Assembly (NCBI GenBank): GCA_009801015.1
Contig: VHZZ01012856.1
Span: 1 to 29,542, forward strand
Length of the DNA stretch: 29,542 nt
Source: Silene noctiflora
Lineage: Eukaryota; Streptophyta; Magnoliopsida; Caryophyllales; Caryophyllaceae
Direction of reading: 5' to 3'
Shown: positions 1 through 9,855 of the stretch, piece by piece
How positions within the stretch are numbered: position 1 is the stretch's first letter
Layout: each line of letters begins with the position of its first letter
Position numbers and translations under genes: made by a program
Notes under the pieces: generated by a model
Seen by the model: the letters and a program-made list of their open reading frames with translations, nothing else
What the model was told of the DNA's origin: nothing
Database searches by the model: none

Positions 1-91
1 TTTCACCCAAAAATACGATTAGACGCGATTCATTTTAAACAACTCATTAAATTATTTTTAAAAACTTAAATTCTAAATTGCGGGTGTTACA
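1..91 (-). mobile_element. LTR end of a gypsy (Tekay-like) element, cut by window start
   Basis: Read on the minus strand, this stretch starts TGTAACACCCGC, the same terminal sequence type as the other gypsy LTRs here (TGTAACACC at 28399, TGTAATACCC at 9951). It ends abruptly at 91/92, where Athila internal sequence begins, so it looks like an insertion into the Athila element. CCTTT (92-96) would be the right copy of the 5-bp target duplication; the left copy is outside the window. Only the LTR tip is visible, so solo LTR versus full element cannot be told. Confidence 0.55.
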
Positions 92-655
92 CCTTTCTCT
101 TCTTCTTGAACCTATGAATCACAATTCAAGAACAAACTACACTAAAAATGTCTCTAAATCTAAAAAAAATAATAAATTGTTCAAAAATTACAACTAAAAT
201 ACGGGTTCCCTCCCGAGAAGCGCTGACTTTACGTCCCTCACGAAGTAATGAAACTTGAGAAAATCAATTCTTCAAATTAAAGATAGAGGTTCCAAGAATA
301 CTTCCTCCACAACTCCAACGATAGCATTCTTATGATATAACTTCAACCGATGGCCATTGACTTTGAATTTCTTCTCCACTAGTGGTCATCACTTCAATAG
401 AACCAAGCTTGTTGACATTAGTAACGGTATACGGACCGGGCCACTTAGGTTTTAGCTTTCCCGAAAAAGCTTGAAACGGGAATTGAACATGAGTACTTTA
501 TCACCAATCTCAAAATCTTTCTTGAGAATCTTCTTGTCATGCCAACGCTTTCTCTTTTCCTTGTAAAGACGGGAAATCTAATAAGCTTGCAACCGGAATT
601 CATCAAGTTCATTGAGTTGCAACAACCTCTTCTCCCCAGCAACGGCGCCAAAATT
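92..655 (-). mobile_element. Athila-type internal remnant: PBS plus integrase C-terminal tail
   Basis: Minus-strand translation of about 400-630 gives the familiar Athila integrase tail (LQLNELDEFRLQAY, KRWHDKKIL, GDKVLMFNSR, GPYTVTNVNKLGSIEV). Downstream on the minus strand, 203-223 carries the GCGCTTCTCGGGAGG signature seen after pol in Athila elements. The LTR (656-2022) and PBS (633-650) sit directly upstream. Most of gag-pol is not represented between PBS and integrase tail, so this is a broken derivative. The 3' part is interrupted at 91 by another LTR. Family assignment rests on recognised motifs, not on an alignment. Confidence 0.8.
633..650 (-). promoter_or_regulatory. Primer binding site of the Athila element
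   Basis: The minus strand reads TGGCGCCGTTGCTGGGGA, the standard Athila-type primer binding site (usually attributed to tRNA-Asp), five bases after the LTR terminus ...TGTCA. It fixes element orientation (minus) and the 3' boundary of the LTR. Confidence 0.88.
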
Positions 656-2022
656 TGACAGGCTTATCGCGTACCTAACAAAGATACCCTAGGTTTAGCT
701 AACAAACAAAAGCAGTTAGGGAAGTAGGGGTCGATCTCAGGGAGACGGTAGATGCAATATGACAAGTTATGAGTAGAACTCTATCAAGGTCGGTCTCGAT
801 TTTGTTTTGTTTGGTTAATTAAGATAAAGACAATAATTTAAATGAGTTCTAAACAATATTGATAAAAGATTTAGAGGTAATGGGGTCACACAAATAAATT
901 AGCACAAAACAATGTCAAATTAGATGAAGATAAAATCGATTGTTGCTTAGGTTATTGGCGATTTCCTCTCGGCCTATTACCAACCATAGAACGATTACCA
1001 ACGAGATCACGCACAAATTAGGTCAAACTATTAAAACATGCTTAGCCTAATTCATTTCCCGACTTTCGCTCTTAGGAAAAGAATAACAAATTAACCAACG
1101 ATTGTGATCAAGAATCAAAGATTAACAAAACAAAACAACCATTTGTTATAAACAACAAATCAATATTAAGAACTCATCAATTCAACATGTGTAAAATACT
1201 AACCAAACATAGCTTGCCCGCCCCTAGATTAAGAAATTATTCACACATATTGACAATTGAACTAATAGCAATTGAATAAACAAATATAAACATGATGAGG
1301 ATAAGTTGAACGATTGTTAAACATAATAGAAATAAACTAGAGGATTAGAGATTACCAAACTAAGGATATAGAATAATAACATGAACAAAATTAACCCGGA
1401 AATCAACTTGAAATAACTTGAACGATTGTTGAAAGTGATTACAAACTAAGAGTATTGAACAAAGGTTTTTTTTAGGTAAACTGAAATGTAAATTATTCGA
1501 TGATACAAAATGACGGAAACCCTTGGTTTAAATAGAATAAGGAAGGGAATACAAAAAGTATGGCGTAGAGATCAACGTCCCCGGTACCCCGAGGACATAT
1601 CCCCGATAGAGGACGAGGATAATTATTTTTGGAGCAAATTCTTCAATCTTTTTCACCGGCCAGCATCCCCTAGGGGTACGGGGCGCGCATGGGGACGCGT
1701 AAAGATTCTCCAAAGTGGTACAAAACTCCAATTCTTCAATCAAGACTCAACCACAAGTCATTCCTTCTTCCTAGGAAAGCGTGAAACTTCCCAAAACGCC
1801 ATTAGATTGCCATAACTTGTTCTAATTAGCCTCGTGATACTCGGTGGATGCCGAAATGGTAAGAAAAAGTCATCATCTAACTTAATTTCCTACAAAACAC
1901 AAGTAAACCTGCAAAGCACCTAGAACACGGAATTAGCTCACAAATCACTTTGTAAAGTGCAAATAGACATGTAAATATGAGCTAAAAGAGGGATGAAAAC
2001 CATATAAAAATAAGACACATCA
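656..2022 (-). mobile_element. Athila LTR, 1,367 bp
   Basis: On the minus strand the LTR opens TGATGTGTCTTATTTTTATA just after a purine tract and closes ...CGATAAGCCTGTCA just before AATTT plus the PBS. TG/CA ends, length over 1.3 kb and flanking signals all fit an Athila LTR. Unusually, it has a PPT on its upstream side and a PBS on its downstream side, so it serves as 3' LTR for one internal segment and 5' LTR for another. The open frames inside it, including 1510-1815 on the plus strand, resemble no protein and are treated as chance. Confidence 0.85.
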
Positions 2023-2034
2023 AACTCCCCTAAA
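2023..2034 (-). promoter_or_regulatory. Polypurine tract of Athila element
   Basis: The minus strand reads TTTAGGGGAGTT immediately upstream of the LTR start TGATGTG. It is preceded by the GGGGGACAAGCAAGGGTTTAA context typical of Athila 3' ends. It would prime plus-strand DNA synthesis and marks the 3' LTR boundary. Confidence 0.8.
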
Positions 2035-3078
2035 TTAAACCCTTGCTTGTCCCCCAAGCAAGCACACATAACCAAGACAAGGGAAGCGAGCAAACAAATC
2101 TCATCAATTGCAAATCCCAACATAAGATAACAAGCATAATGAATCATAATCCTGAAACAACATGGGCATAGGGAAAAATGCAAAAACATGGATGAGATTT
2201 TCATAGCGGCGTAGCATAAAAGACTTCATCAAGACTTTTTTTCCCTTGCATGATATTTTGACAATAGACTCTTACGGTTCACCCAAGCACTCATTTATAT
2301 GTAGAAAAGGACAATTTGTATGAATGGCACTCTCCTAACTCCGACTCATGAGAGTGCGCCCGCAATATAATATGGTAATCATTCCAAGACCACAATTCAA
2401 AACAATCAAATGCAAGCATAGCAAGAAGCCAAGATAAAGAGAAGGTTAACGGAATTGGGTAAGAAGGGGGAACAAATGAATTATGGAAAGTGGAGCTAAG
2501 TCAAGCTAGTAACTAACCAATAAGTGAATGGATGCTCAATCCAAATCCAACCCCAAACCAAAGTAGAGGACACGAAGCCAAATCCAGTAAATTGACTCCC
2601 TTTCATTTCAAACCAAGAGTATACTTTCCAAAGATTATGATAAACAACTTGGAAACTATTTCACAAAACCTCTTCTTCTATTTTGTTTTCATCTTTTCAT
2701 TCTCATGCTTCTTTCACAAAAAAAAATTTCTTCTTCCAATTTTCTCTTTTTTGTCTTTCACTTTTCTTTCTCTTTTTTTTCATCTTTTGTTTTTTTAACA
2801 TCTCATTCATTCTCTTTTTCAAACTCGAGAACAACTTAAGGCACGGAAATCAGTAATTCCGCCCAACGAAGCTCACAATGACACAAACACAAGTGATAAA
2901 GCTACTAGCTCAACAAGGTAGGCAAGTTTTCGAATTTAGCTAAGCTTAGATTGTAAAGCAAAGTGTTTAAGGGCTGAAGATGGGCAACAAAGTCAAAGTG
3001 AATGGCTTCAAAAGTTTAGCAAATCGTGAATGTAATGCTTATAAGAAGTGGAATAAAGACCATACTTATGAGTTTTGA
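2035..3078 (-). mobile_element. Athila 3' internal region (non-coding)
   Basis: This stretch lies between the PPT and the next LTR fragment at 3079. It has no convincing coding frame. Athila elements carry a long low-coding segment between pol and the 3' LTR, and its position next to the PPT supports that reading. It contains a long pyrimidine-rich stretch on the plus strand (see 2655-2822). The right boundary is set only by the start of the next recognisable LTR. Confidence 0.55.
2655..2822. repeat. Pyrimidine-rich low-complexity tract
   Basis: The plus strand is dominated by C and T runs (TTTCTTCTTCC, TTTTCTTTCTC and similar) for about 165 bases; the minus strand is therefore GA-rich. It makes a spurious phenylalanine/serine/leucine frame. 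It lies about 640 bp from the Athila PPT and may be a degenerate purine tract of the element. Confidence 0.6.
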
Positions 3079-4320
3079 TGTAACGCACACCACAAGGAGA
3101 CCTACACACACCTAATCAGGGTTTTATTATTTTGGTAAATTGATTGGGGATTTGGGTAATTAGTTGGTTTTAATAAGTAATAGATGTATTATATTGTTGT
3201 AGGATATGATTATGATAGTAATTGCTTGATTAATTGTAGGATGTAACTTCTTAGAAGATGATTCTTGTTTATGCTTGTGATGTATAGAGGATTGCTAAAA
3301 GGTAGGGTTTTCCCTACTCGTTTTCAATAATATAGGTGTTTACATATGCTATTGTTGATGTTGTTGTACTATAAAATGAGTATTGGGTAAGTGATGTTGG
3401 TTTCATATTATTGTTAGGATTTCATTGTGGCATGACAATGGATAATTAGTGTTGGTCTCATGTCATTTGAATTGGATTATAACATGATAAGTAACAATTG
3501 TTGTTGGAATCATAATGTTATCAAAGTTTCATTATAACATGATGATGAGGTATAGTGACTTGAAGAATGGGTATGATTGTGGGCATATGTATTCATGTCA
3601 TATTGGTGGTTCATGTTAATGTGAAAGAGTCATACTTGATATTCATTATGATGTATATTGGATACTTGTATTTGTTGGAGGTTGTTGGTGGAGTTGTGGT
3701 TGTATTGTGTAGGTGTTGAGGAGACGTAAGGCGGTTCGGGAGACCGTCTTACACTTGGGTCGCTCTTTGGAGTTTCTCACCCCAAGGAGAACGTGCACGT
3801 TTATGGCTTGAGTACAGAGGGACTTGTGTAGTGTTACGATGTCTGGCATGGGTTCGGTTAGCGCCCGGGCTAGGTACCACGGGTGCGTCTCGCGTACCTG
3901 TTTTACATGCTGCAATCCGGCAGTTTGGTGGCGGTGTTATGATGGCGTCACCAGGTTATACATGGATGTGGAGTTGTGACAGATGAAGGCTTGTGACTCA
4001 TGCGCTACATTGTTGCATTGCATATTCATAATCACATGTCATCTAGTAAGCATTTGTATTATTGTAATTGATGTGTGTTGGTTGTGTGTAAATTGTCGCC
4101 TTCTTTATTTGGGGTGGCCTGTGATGAACCATATGATATTTCCGGTCATATGGGGATTAGTTTGAGTACATATTCGGACTTGGTATCGAGCGAGACACGG
4201 GCCGAGCCATGGACTTTGGAGTCGAGTCGAGTATTCATGAGATAGTAGATGTAGATTTCATTAGAATGGTTGTAGTAGTCTGAGACTTGTATTGTATTAT
4301 CATCAATAATGGTAAGGAAA
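3079..4320 (+). mobile_element. Fragment of Tekay-like gypsy LTR
   Basis: It begins TGTAACGC at 3079, right where the Athila sequence ends. It contains GGATTGCTAAAAGGTAGGGT (about 3289-3308), matching GATTGCTAAAGGTAGGTTTT in the minus strand of the solo LTR at 7716-8982 at a comparable position. Later parts (GCGTCTCGCGTACC, CACGGGCCGAGCC) are GC-rich in the manner of chromovirus LTR promoters. No closing ...TTACA plus PBS is seen, so the fragment is incomplete and the right end near 4320 is uncertain. The frame at 3983-4165 is judged chance. Confidence 0.55.
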
Positions 4321-4412
4321 TAAGTTGCTCCTGAAATATTTTGAGTGTGATTGCCTCCTCAAGTCTATGTGCACAAGAGCTAATGGTTTATCTGTCATGC
4401 TTTAACTTATAG

Positions 4413-4543
4413 GAAAGGGTAGCTTGTGATGTTTGCCAAAGAACATATTTTACAAGGAAAAACATTCAAGGATTTACAACCAGAAACAGACATGTATTTC
4501 ATTTTGCTCAAAGATGTGTGCCCAAGTCCGTCATGCATTACAG
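4413..4543 (+). pseudogene. Exon-like segment of unknown gene
   Basis: The segment is bounded by TTTAACTTATAG at its left and CATTACAG/GTAAAT at its right, a good acceptor and a strong donor. From ATG at 4429 it reads MFAKEHILQGKTFKDLQPE and onward 38 codons, ending PSPSCIT at the donor. This is a natural-looking composition in an otherwise stop-rich AT spacer. A second frame from 4413 is also open. No partner exon was found on either side within several hundred bases, so it is either a captured or orphaned exon or chance. The family is not recognised. Confidence 0.3.
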
Positions 4544-5820
4544 GTAAATTTGCCTCATTCTAACATTACTACTAGAAAACTCTCTACTTATATTGTTAAC
4601 AATAGGTAAAATAACATTATGTTTCTACATCTCAAGACTATTTCATGCCTTTATTCTATAAAGTCCTTGTATCGTTTTTCCAATTGCTATGATTTCTTTA
4701 GTAACAAACTAACAGGGTCCTGAAACACACATTCCATCTCATTAGTCTTAATCTGCAAGTTGGTTTTATATAAGAGTTGTCCATTACAATGTCTTCAAAT
4801 ACATTTCATGTTATTGTCGCCTCACAATTTTTTCTTGATTTTTTCTATTTGTATAGTTAATGGTTATGACTCAAGATCAGTGATCATCATGTAATCAAAT
4901 CAAGTTCTTGGTCTATACATTTTTCAAGTGTTATATTGCCATATGGACTTGGAGACATAAACAAGAAGGGCGTTAATTTGAACCATATTTGTCTATTTGA
5001 TAGGGAGTATTATTGAACGGCCAAGAAAATAGAGGTAGGAAATTGACCATTTATGATGGGTCCCAGATTTAATTCACATTATATGCAAATTCCCTCTTTT
5101 TTTTGCTCTCCTAAATTATGTGAAGTGTTAATGGGTGGAATATCGAAAGTTAACTCATTGATACTTTGGATACCACATTTTCATATTCGTTAATCTTATT
5201 ATATAGATTTTACTTTTTTTTTGGTGTTTTACAAAGCAAGTATAAAAAATTCAACATATATAAAACAAAAGCAATAAAAGTTCACTAAATTTAGTCGGTC
5301 CTAAAATTCATTGATACATATGTGCTAAATTTTTTTTGCTACCCCATATTTTAAATCTTGGGTCTACCCCTTTTGTGGATACGATCTTGACTTACACTAG
5401 CCACTAGCTTAGGTTCGATTTTTTAACTTGTGTGATCGGGGAGACATGACTAATCATCAATCGTTAGTAATTGGCTATCGGGTCATGTTAGAACGAATTG
5501 GGTCAGTTCTTTGTTATGAGCGATTCGGGTAAAAATCCATATCCATATATGTTCAATAATTTTTCATGCATTCATATCCATATGACCATACCCATTTAGT
5601 ATTTTATTCGACGATCGATTTTTCATATCAACAAGGTGAAGCATTTGTTAGTTCAAAACTACATCGGATAGACAATGAAGAGTTAAAACCAATAAGATAG
5701 AAAGTGTGATAACCAATGTTCTCAAGAAATTAAAAATAAATAGAAACAACTAAGTAGTTAAACTAAATGATTATATACAAGTATAGATCCCATGGTACAT
5801 CACGGTATTTTTTAGATTTG

Positions 5821-6034
5821 GTTTATAAAGATGCATTCTCAATAAAATTACTTCTATAAATTAACTATACTTTTAATTTAATATTATATAGTATATATGT
5901 ACTAAATATAATATTAGTAAGGCGTAAAAAAGAAAGTTTACTATCATCAAAAGAAAGTTTATTATAAATAGGCATTCTCAATATAATATTTATTCTTACT
6001 TTATTTAGTTTATAAAGAGACATTCTCAATAGAA
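5821..6034 (+). repeat. Short dispersed direct repeats (GTTTATAAAG..CATTCTCAATA)
   Basis: GTTTATAAAGATGCATTCTC at 5821 recurs as GTTTATAAAGAGACATTCTC at 6008. A third partial copy, AGGCATTCTCAATATAAT, begins near 5970. Between them AAAGAAAGTTTA is repeated twice around 5930-5960. This suggests local duplication in an AT-rich spacer rather than a coding feature. Confidence 0.5.
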
Positions 6035-6117
6035 AGGATATACAGTAATATGCAATATACAATAATATGCAAGTTGAGCTGTAAATCATTTGAGAGTTGG
6101 TCCACTTTCTTTAATTA

Positions 6118-6435
6118 GAGCATTACCAATGGACAGACTTAAAATAAAGTTCTTCCTTTCCATGTCATCTTTTGACAAACTCTATAAACGTAAAACTTTA
6201 ACCTACAATGGAAGAACTTTAAATATAGTTCTTAAGAGAGTTGGTAATGGACGAATTCAAAATAAATATATGTATTCATTGATAATTTTGTTTTTATTTT
6301 TAGCACAAACTTGGTGCTTATTCTCAAACCAAGTTTGTCAAATAAAGGATAAACTTTTTGTCACAATGAACAAACTCACAAAAATTAAGTTCTTGTGACA
6401 AACCCAAGAACAAAAAGTATCTATTACAATTGTCC
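6118..6435. mobile_element. MITE-like, hairpin-rich sequence
   Basis: The stretch starts GAGCATTACCAATGGACAG and contains GAGTTGGTAATGGAC near 6238-6252, an inverted match to its start. Two exact inverted repeats follow: ACAAACTTGGT (6305-6315) with ACCAAGTTTGT (6328-6338), and TTTGTCACAA (6357-6366) with TTGTGACAAA (6393-6402). It ends near CTATTACAATTGTCC. Such stacked inverted repeats without coding capacity are typical of MITEs, but clear terminal inverted repeats and a target duplication could not be fixed, so family and ends are uncertain. Confidence 0.4.
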
Positions 6436-7195
6436 TTAGTGAAGATATTAGCCAGAATAGAAAAGATTTGACCACAATATTTGAACGTAGAATAGTATAC
6501 ATAGAATATTTATTTTTTAACTCAGTGGGTCCCTCAAATCTTGGCTATTAATAGAAAAGAATATAATCTAATGTGCAATTGAGCGCAAAATGCTAGTGAG
6601 CGGGAATAGTTGAGCAGGAAAATGTTAGGTGTGTTAATCTTTTAGTATATAGGGGATTGAAGATTTCTTTTGTAAAAAAAATTATGGTAATATAGGAAAT
6701 AAATGGATGATTATTTATTATCCATATTCCAACCTATATTAATATATACCCATATCCTACTTTAAATCCACATAAAAATCAGCATCCATGTTCCACCCAA
6801 TTAATTAGGGAGCTGCAATTATAATGGTGAAATTGTACGCTATCCGTCATGACGACCAACACATTTTCATTGAAGCTTCAATTAGGATCAACTAATGCAC
6901 TATCAAGCTGTTGGTATTTAGTAATCTCAAACAAAAAAAATCATATATAAGTTGTATTCGTGCTTGGATCATGTTAACCCGAGAGGGTGTTCATGGTTAA
7001 CCGAACTAATAACTAAACCTAAATAAATAAAATCTGCTCTCTTTTTATTTGCAACGGTAAAATTAAACAAAATTACAATCTAGTAGCCCATTTAGCTCCT
7101 CTATGGACTGCTTTATTCAAAAGACTAGGAATAAAACTACAGTGAACACAATGAAAAATCGAACTAATTTGAACAATATCACCAAGAATCCCTTG

Positions 7196-7563
7196 TGTTA
7201 GATAATGACCCGATTTTCACCCGTAAATCTAGTAGATTTGTTGGATCTATCCCTTGAATCTATTAGTCTCTCTTCAAACGACTATTCCATTAATCTGTTT
7301 GGGGTATGGGTTCTGTTTTGGGCCTTTCTAGGTTTTTTGTATTAGGTCTTAGAGAGTACTATATAAACTCTCTAAGCCTTACCCTAACAATTATGCTTAT
7401 CATTCCGTCTGAATCAGTAATCTGAAAATTCCTCACACATTAATAAAACTCTCCTCTCTTCTGCTATGTGGACGTAGCTAATACACCGTTAGTAAACTAC
7501 GTAAATCTGTGCATTACTTTCTTTGTTGTTCTTATTTATCTTTTTATCTCATCTGTTACAACA
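7196..7563 (+). mobile_element. 5' LTR of the copia element, 368 bp
   Basis: It starts TGTTAGATAATG and ends CTGTTACAACA, with TGTT/AACA termini, then a 3-base spacer and the PBS. Inside are a good TATA box (TATATAAA, 7360-7367) and AATAAA (7442-7447), which give a plausible U3/R/U5 layout. Its small size is usual for copia LTRs. Confidence 0.82.
7360..7367 (+). promoter_or_regulatory. TATA box of copia LTR
   Basis: TATATAAA in the context TACTATATAAACTC lies about 165 bases into the LTR, with AATAAA about 75 bases downstream. It is the likely core promoter of the element. Confidence 0.6.
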
Positions 7564-7566
7564 AAT

Positions 7567-7578
7567 TGGTAACAGATC
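7567..7578 (+). promoter_or_regulatory. Primer binding site of copia element
   Basis: TGGTAACAGATC lies three bases after the LTR terminus and differs at two positions from TGGTATCAGAGC, the initiator tRNA-Met primer site used by many plant copia elements. Confidence 0.65.
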
Positions 7579-7604
7579 CTTCGGGTTCCTGACCAGCGAG
7601 AAAG

Positions 7605-7715
7605 ATGTCATCGATGAACATAAGATCGATCGCTTTACCAGGACGAACAGTGTTAGTTTATGGCAGATCAAGATACAGGCTCTGTTAAAGCAACAAGGGT
7701 TTTGAGCGCCGCTTT
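7605..7715 (+). pseudogene. copia gag, N-terminal part
   Basis: The sequence encodes residues such as SLWQIKIQALLKQQGF, the conserved N-terminal copia gag motif (usually F/S-LW-x-KM/I-x-ALL-x-QQG). It stops being gag at 7716, where a gypsy solo LTR is inserted, and resumes at 8983. The last five bases (GCTTT, 7711-7715) are the target duplication. It would be part of the capsid of the copia particle. Confidence 0.75.
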
Positions 7716-8982
7716 TGTAACACCCCTATCTACCAAGGAGCCTTCTCCAGACCTTCCCAAGAAGATAAGGGCGCTACCCTCTCGGTTGCCCGAGGATAAG
7801 CATATCATAATGTCAATAAAAGAACATTTAAAGTATAATTACATGTTAAGCTCGTTACAAAAGAAGGTACAACTGGTACATCTATTCAACTACACTGAGA
7901 CTCCATAAGCCACACTCAGTGAAAGGCGCATCCCACCAAAGCATCCAGACAAACCATATCAAAACCTGTTACGACAGACTGCTCACCTAAAGGATCACCG
8001 CAGACACACAACACGAAGGAAACAAACAACACCACACAAGGTCAGTAAATGAAGGTAAACGCACTACATAACATACACAAGCATAACTCTAACATACACA
8101 AGCATAACTCCAACTCCATTACATCTCCGTGCATCTGACTAACACCGCTGTGTTGTCCTGCCGGATTACCAGTCGCTACCAGTAATCCACACCGCCAGTG
8201 GGGACCACAGCCTTACCACCTAAGCCCCGCTCAAAACCATAGAGCGATAACCCATTGACCATTAATGTGCACATCCCCCTTATGACGGGAACCACAAGGG
8301 GCGGAACAAGGGCATGAAGCCATTCCCGAATACGACTCCACTCAGCCGAGGGTGCACCTCGCGAACCACATACAAATAGAATATCACATCATCCACATCT
8401 TCACACAGCATACACAAACAACTAACAGTACTGAGTAGGAAAACCTACCTTTAGCAATCTGCAATTAGCATCGAAATCCTATTACCGTGAAACCGCCATC
8501 CACAACACCTAGCAACAAGGACATATTCTTATCACTGCTAACTTTAACCCAACAATACAAGGATGACGGTGATGATGATGACTTACCTAAGGCCGGCGTA
8601 CCGACGGTAGATTCGCAACTCGACTCGAGTCCTCGTCTCCATGACAGGTTCCCAAGATGGAGGATAAGAAAAGTGGAGGGGGGGAAATGTTTCGTCGATC
8701 TAGGTTTAGGAGAAATAAAGAGAAAAACTGAATTGGGGTTTAGAATCTTGCGATATATATAATATAACGTTAAACGGTACCTACTCGACCGAGTGCAAAC
8801 CAACTCGATCGAGTTCCACCCACTCGATCGAGTATCAAGACTACTCGACCGAGTATCCCCAGCTAGACCGAGTTATCAGACTCTAAAGCTACTAAGTTCT
8901 CAAGATTCGTTCAACAAAGGTTCCAATGGTCAAACACGAGTCTACGGTCAGTCAACGGGTCCCAAACGAGGTGGGTATTACA
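7716..8982 (-). mobile_element. Gypsy (Tekay-like) solo LTR, 1,267 bp, in copia gag
   Basis: On the plus strand it runs TGTAACACCC ... GGGTATTACA. It is flanked by perfect 5-bp duplications, GCTTT at 7711-7715 and GCTTT at 8983-8987, with copia gag on both sides. That is a textbook solo LTR, left when the two LTRs of a full element recombined. Orientation is minus: read that way it starts TGTAATACCC like the LTR at 9951 and shares GATTGCTAAAGGTAGG with the LTR at 3079. It contains the palindrome array at 8783-8874 and a 21-bp direct repeat near 8071-8112. Overlapping open frames near 8465-8803 are judged incidental. Confidence 0.9.
8783..8874. repeat. Array of ACTCGAYCGAGT palindromes, ~20-bp spacing
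   Basis: Palindromes ACTCGACCGAGT (8783), ACTCGATCGAGT (8803), ACTCGATCGAGT (8822), ACTCGACCGAGT (8843) and a degenerate CTAGACCGAG (8863) lie 19-21 bases apart with different spacers between. The array sits 110-200 bases inside the LTR (counted from its 5' end on the minus strand), in the U3 promoter region. Confidence 0.85.
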
Positions 8983-9855
8983 GCTTTCAGCAAATAAGAT
9001 GGATGGCGGCGGCCGTCGTTGCTGTCACCACTGAGATGGCCAATCTGAGGAGAAGACATATTCAACAATTATGTTGTGTCTTGCTGAAGATATTATCGCT
9101 GAAGTTGTGAAGGAAGATAGCATCGGAGGTCTGTGGAAAAAGCTTGAGAGTTTTTTATATGACGGAGTCTTTGACAATAACTTGCTTCTGAAGCAACGTT
9201 TGTTCAGTCCGAGAATGCAGGAAGGTATGCCTCTTCGAGATCATTTGGATCAGTTAAACACAATTTTACTAGAACTGCGTAATATTGATGTTAAGGTAGA
9301 AGATGAGGATGTCGAATTAATTTTATTAGTTTCCTTACCATTATCATATGAGAATTTTGTTCGGTCTTTTATTGTAGGCAAAGATACTGTGTCTTTAAAA
9401 GATGTTAGATCGTCTCTTCATACTAGAGAATTATGCCATAAGGCGGCCGGTACGGTTACAGATAATCAAGCTACAGGGTTAGTAGCTAGTGGGGGTTACG
9501 GACAAGGAAATTTGGGGAAGAAAAAGTATAAGAATCATTCTAATACTGGTTCTTATAATTCTGCTGGTACATCTAGTTCTAAGGGTCCAAAACCTACTGA
9601 TATTTGTAACTACCGTAAAGGAAAGGGGTGTAGGAAATTCGATTGTCCCAAGAAAGAGAAACAGAACAAATATGGTGCTGCTGTTATAGCAAATGCGAAT
9701 TCCGAGGAAGATAATTATGCTCCATTTACTGATTGGGTCACACATCATACTGATGTGTGGATCTTAGATTCTGGAGCATCTTACCATATATGTTCTCGGA
9801 GAGAGTGGTCTACAACTTACGAACTGTGACAAACCAGATTCACGGGAGCTGTACT
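8983..9855 (+). pseudogene. copia gag and protease remnant
   Basis: The longest open stretch, 9071-9829, translates to a typical copia gag: IGGLWKKLE, NNLLLKQRLFSPRMQEG, DHLDQLNTILLELRNI, LLVSLPLSYENF and LHTRELCHKA in the standard order of the UBN2-type capsid domain. A basic Gly/Ser/Asn-rich linker follows, then a CCHC-type knuckle region (CNYRKGKGCRKFDCP) and the start of the aspartic protease (VWILDSGASYHIC, catalytic DSG). In a working element gag packages RNA and the protease matures the polyprotein. The region 8983-9070 continues gag after the solo LTR. A fossil with some breaks; reverse transcriptase and integrase are not present. Confidence 0.85.

Larger units (their letters stand above)
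4321..7195. other. AT-rich spacer, no complete gene
   Basis: About 2.9 kb of AT-rich sequence between LTR remnants. It holds one exon-like segment (4413-4543), a set of short direct repeats (5821-6034) and a hairpin-rich MITE-like stretch (6118-6435). The remainder (4545-5820, 6436-7195) shows only short chance frames, poly-T and poly-A runs and no recognised protein. It is the part of the window most likely to be ancient unique DNA. Confidence 0.6.

Noticed and set aside
1510-1815. 101-codon frame in the Athila LTR
   Set aside because: It lies wholly within the LTR, has an overlapping open frame on the other strand and no recognisable domain.
2532-2798. Hydrophobic 88-codon frame suggesting a membrane protein
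   Set aside because: The Phe/Leu/Ser-rich translation comes from a pyrimidine-rich low-complexity tract.
5400-5640. Repeated ATCGGG/TCATGTTAGA-like words suggesting a further transposon
   Set aside because: No terminal repeats, target duplication or coding domain could be fixed by eye.
8465-8803. Overlapping 91- and 112-codon frames on opposite strands
   Set aside because: Both lie in the gypsy solo LTR, and neither shows a domain or a plausible gene context.
8783-8874. Palindrome array as a CRISPR array
   Set aside because: Units are 12 bp with spacers of about 8 bp, the setting is a plant LTR, and no cas-like gene exists nearby.
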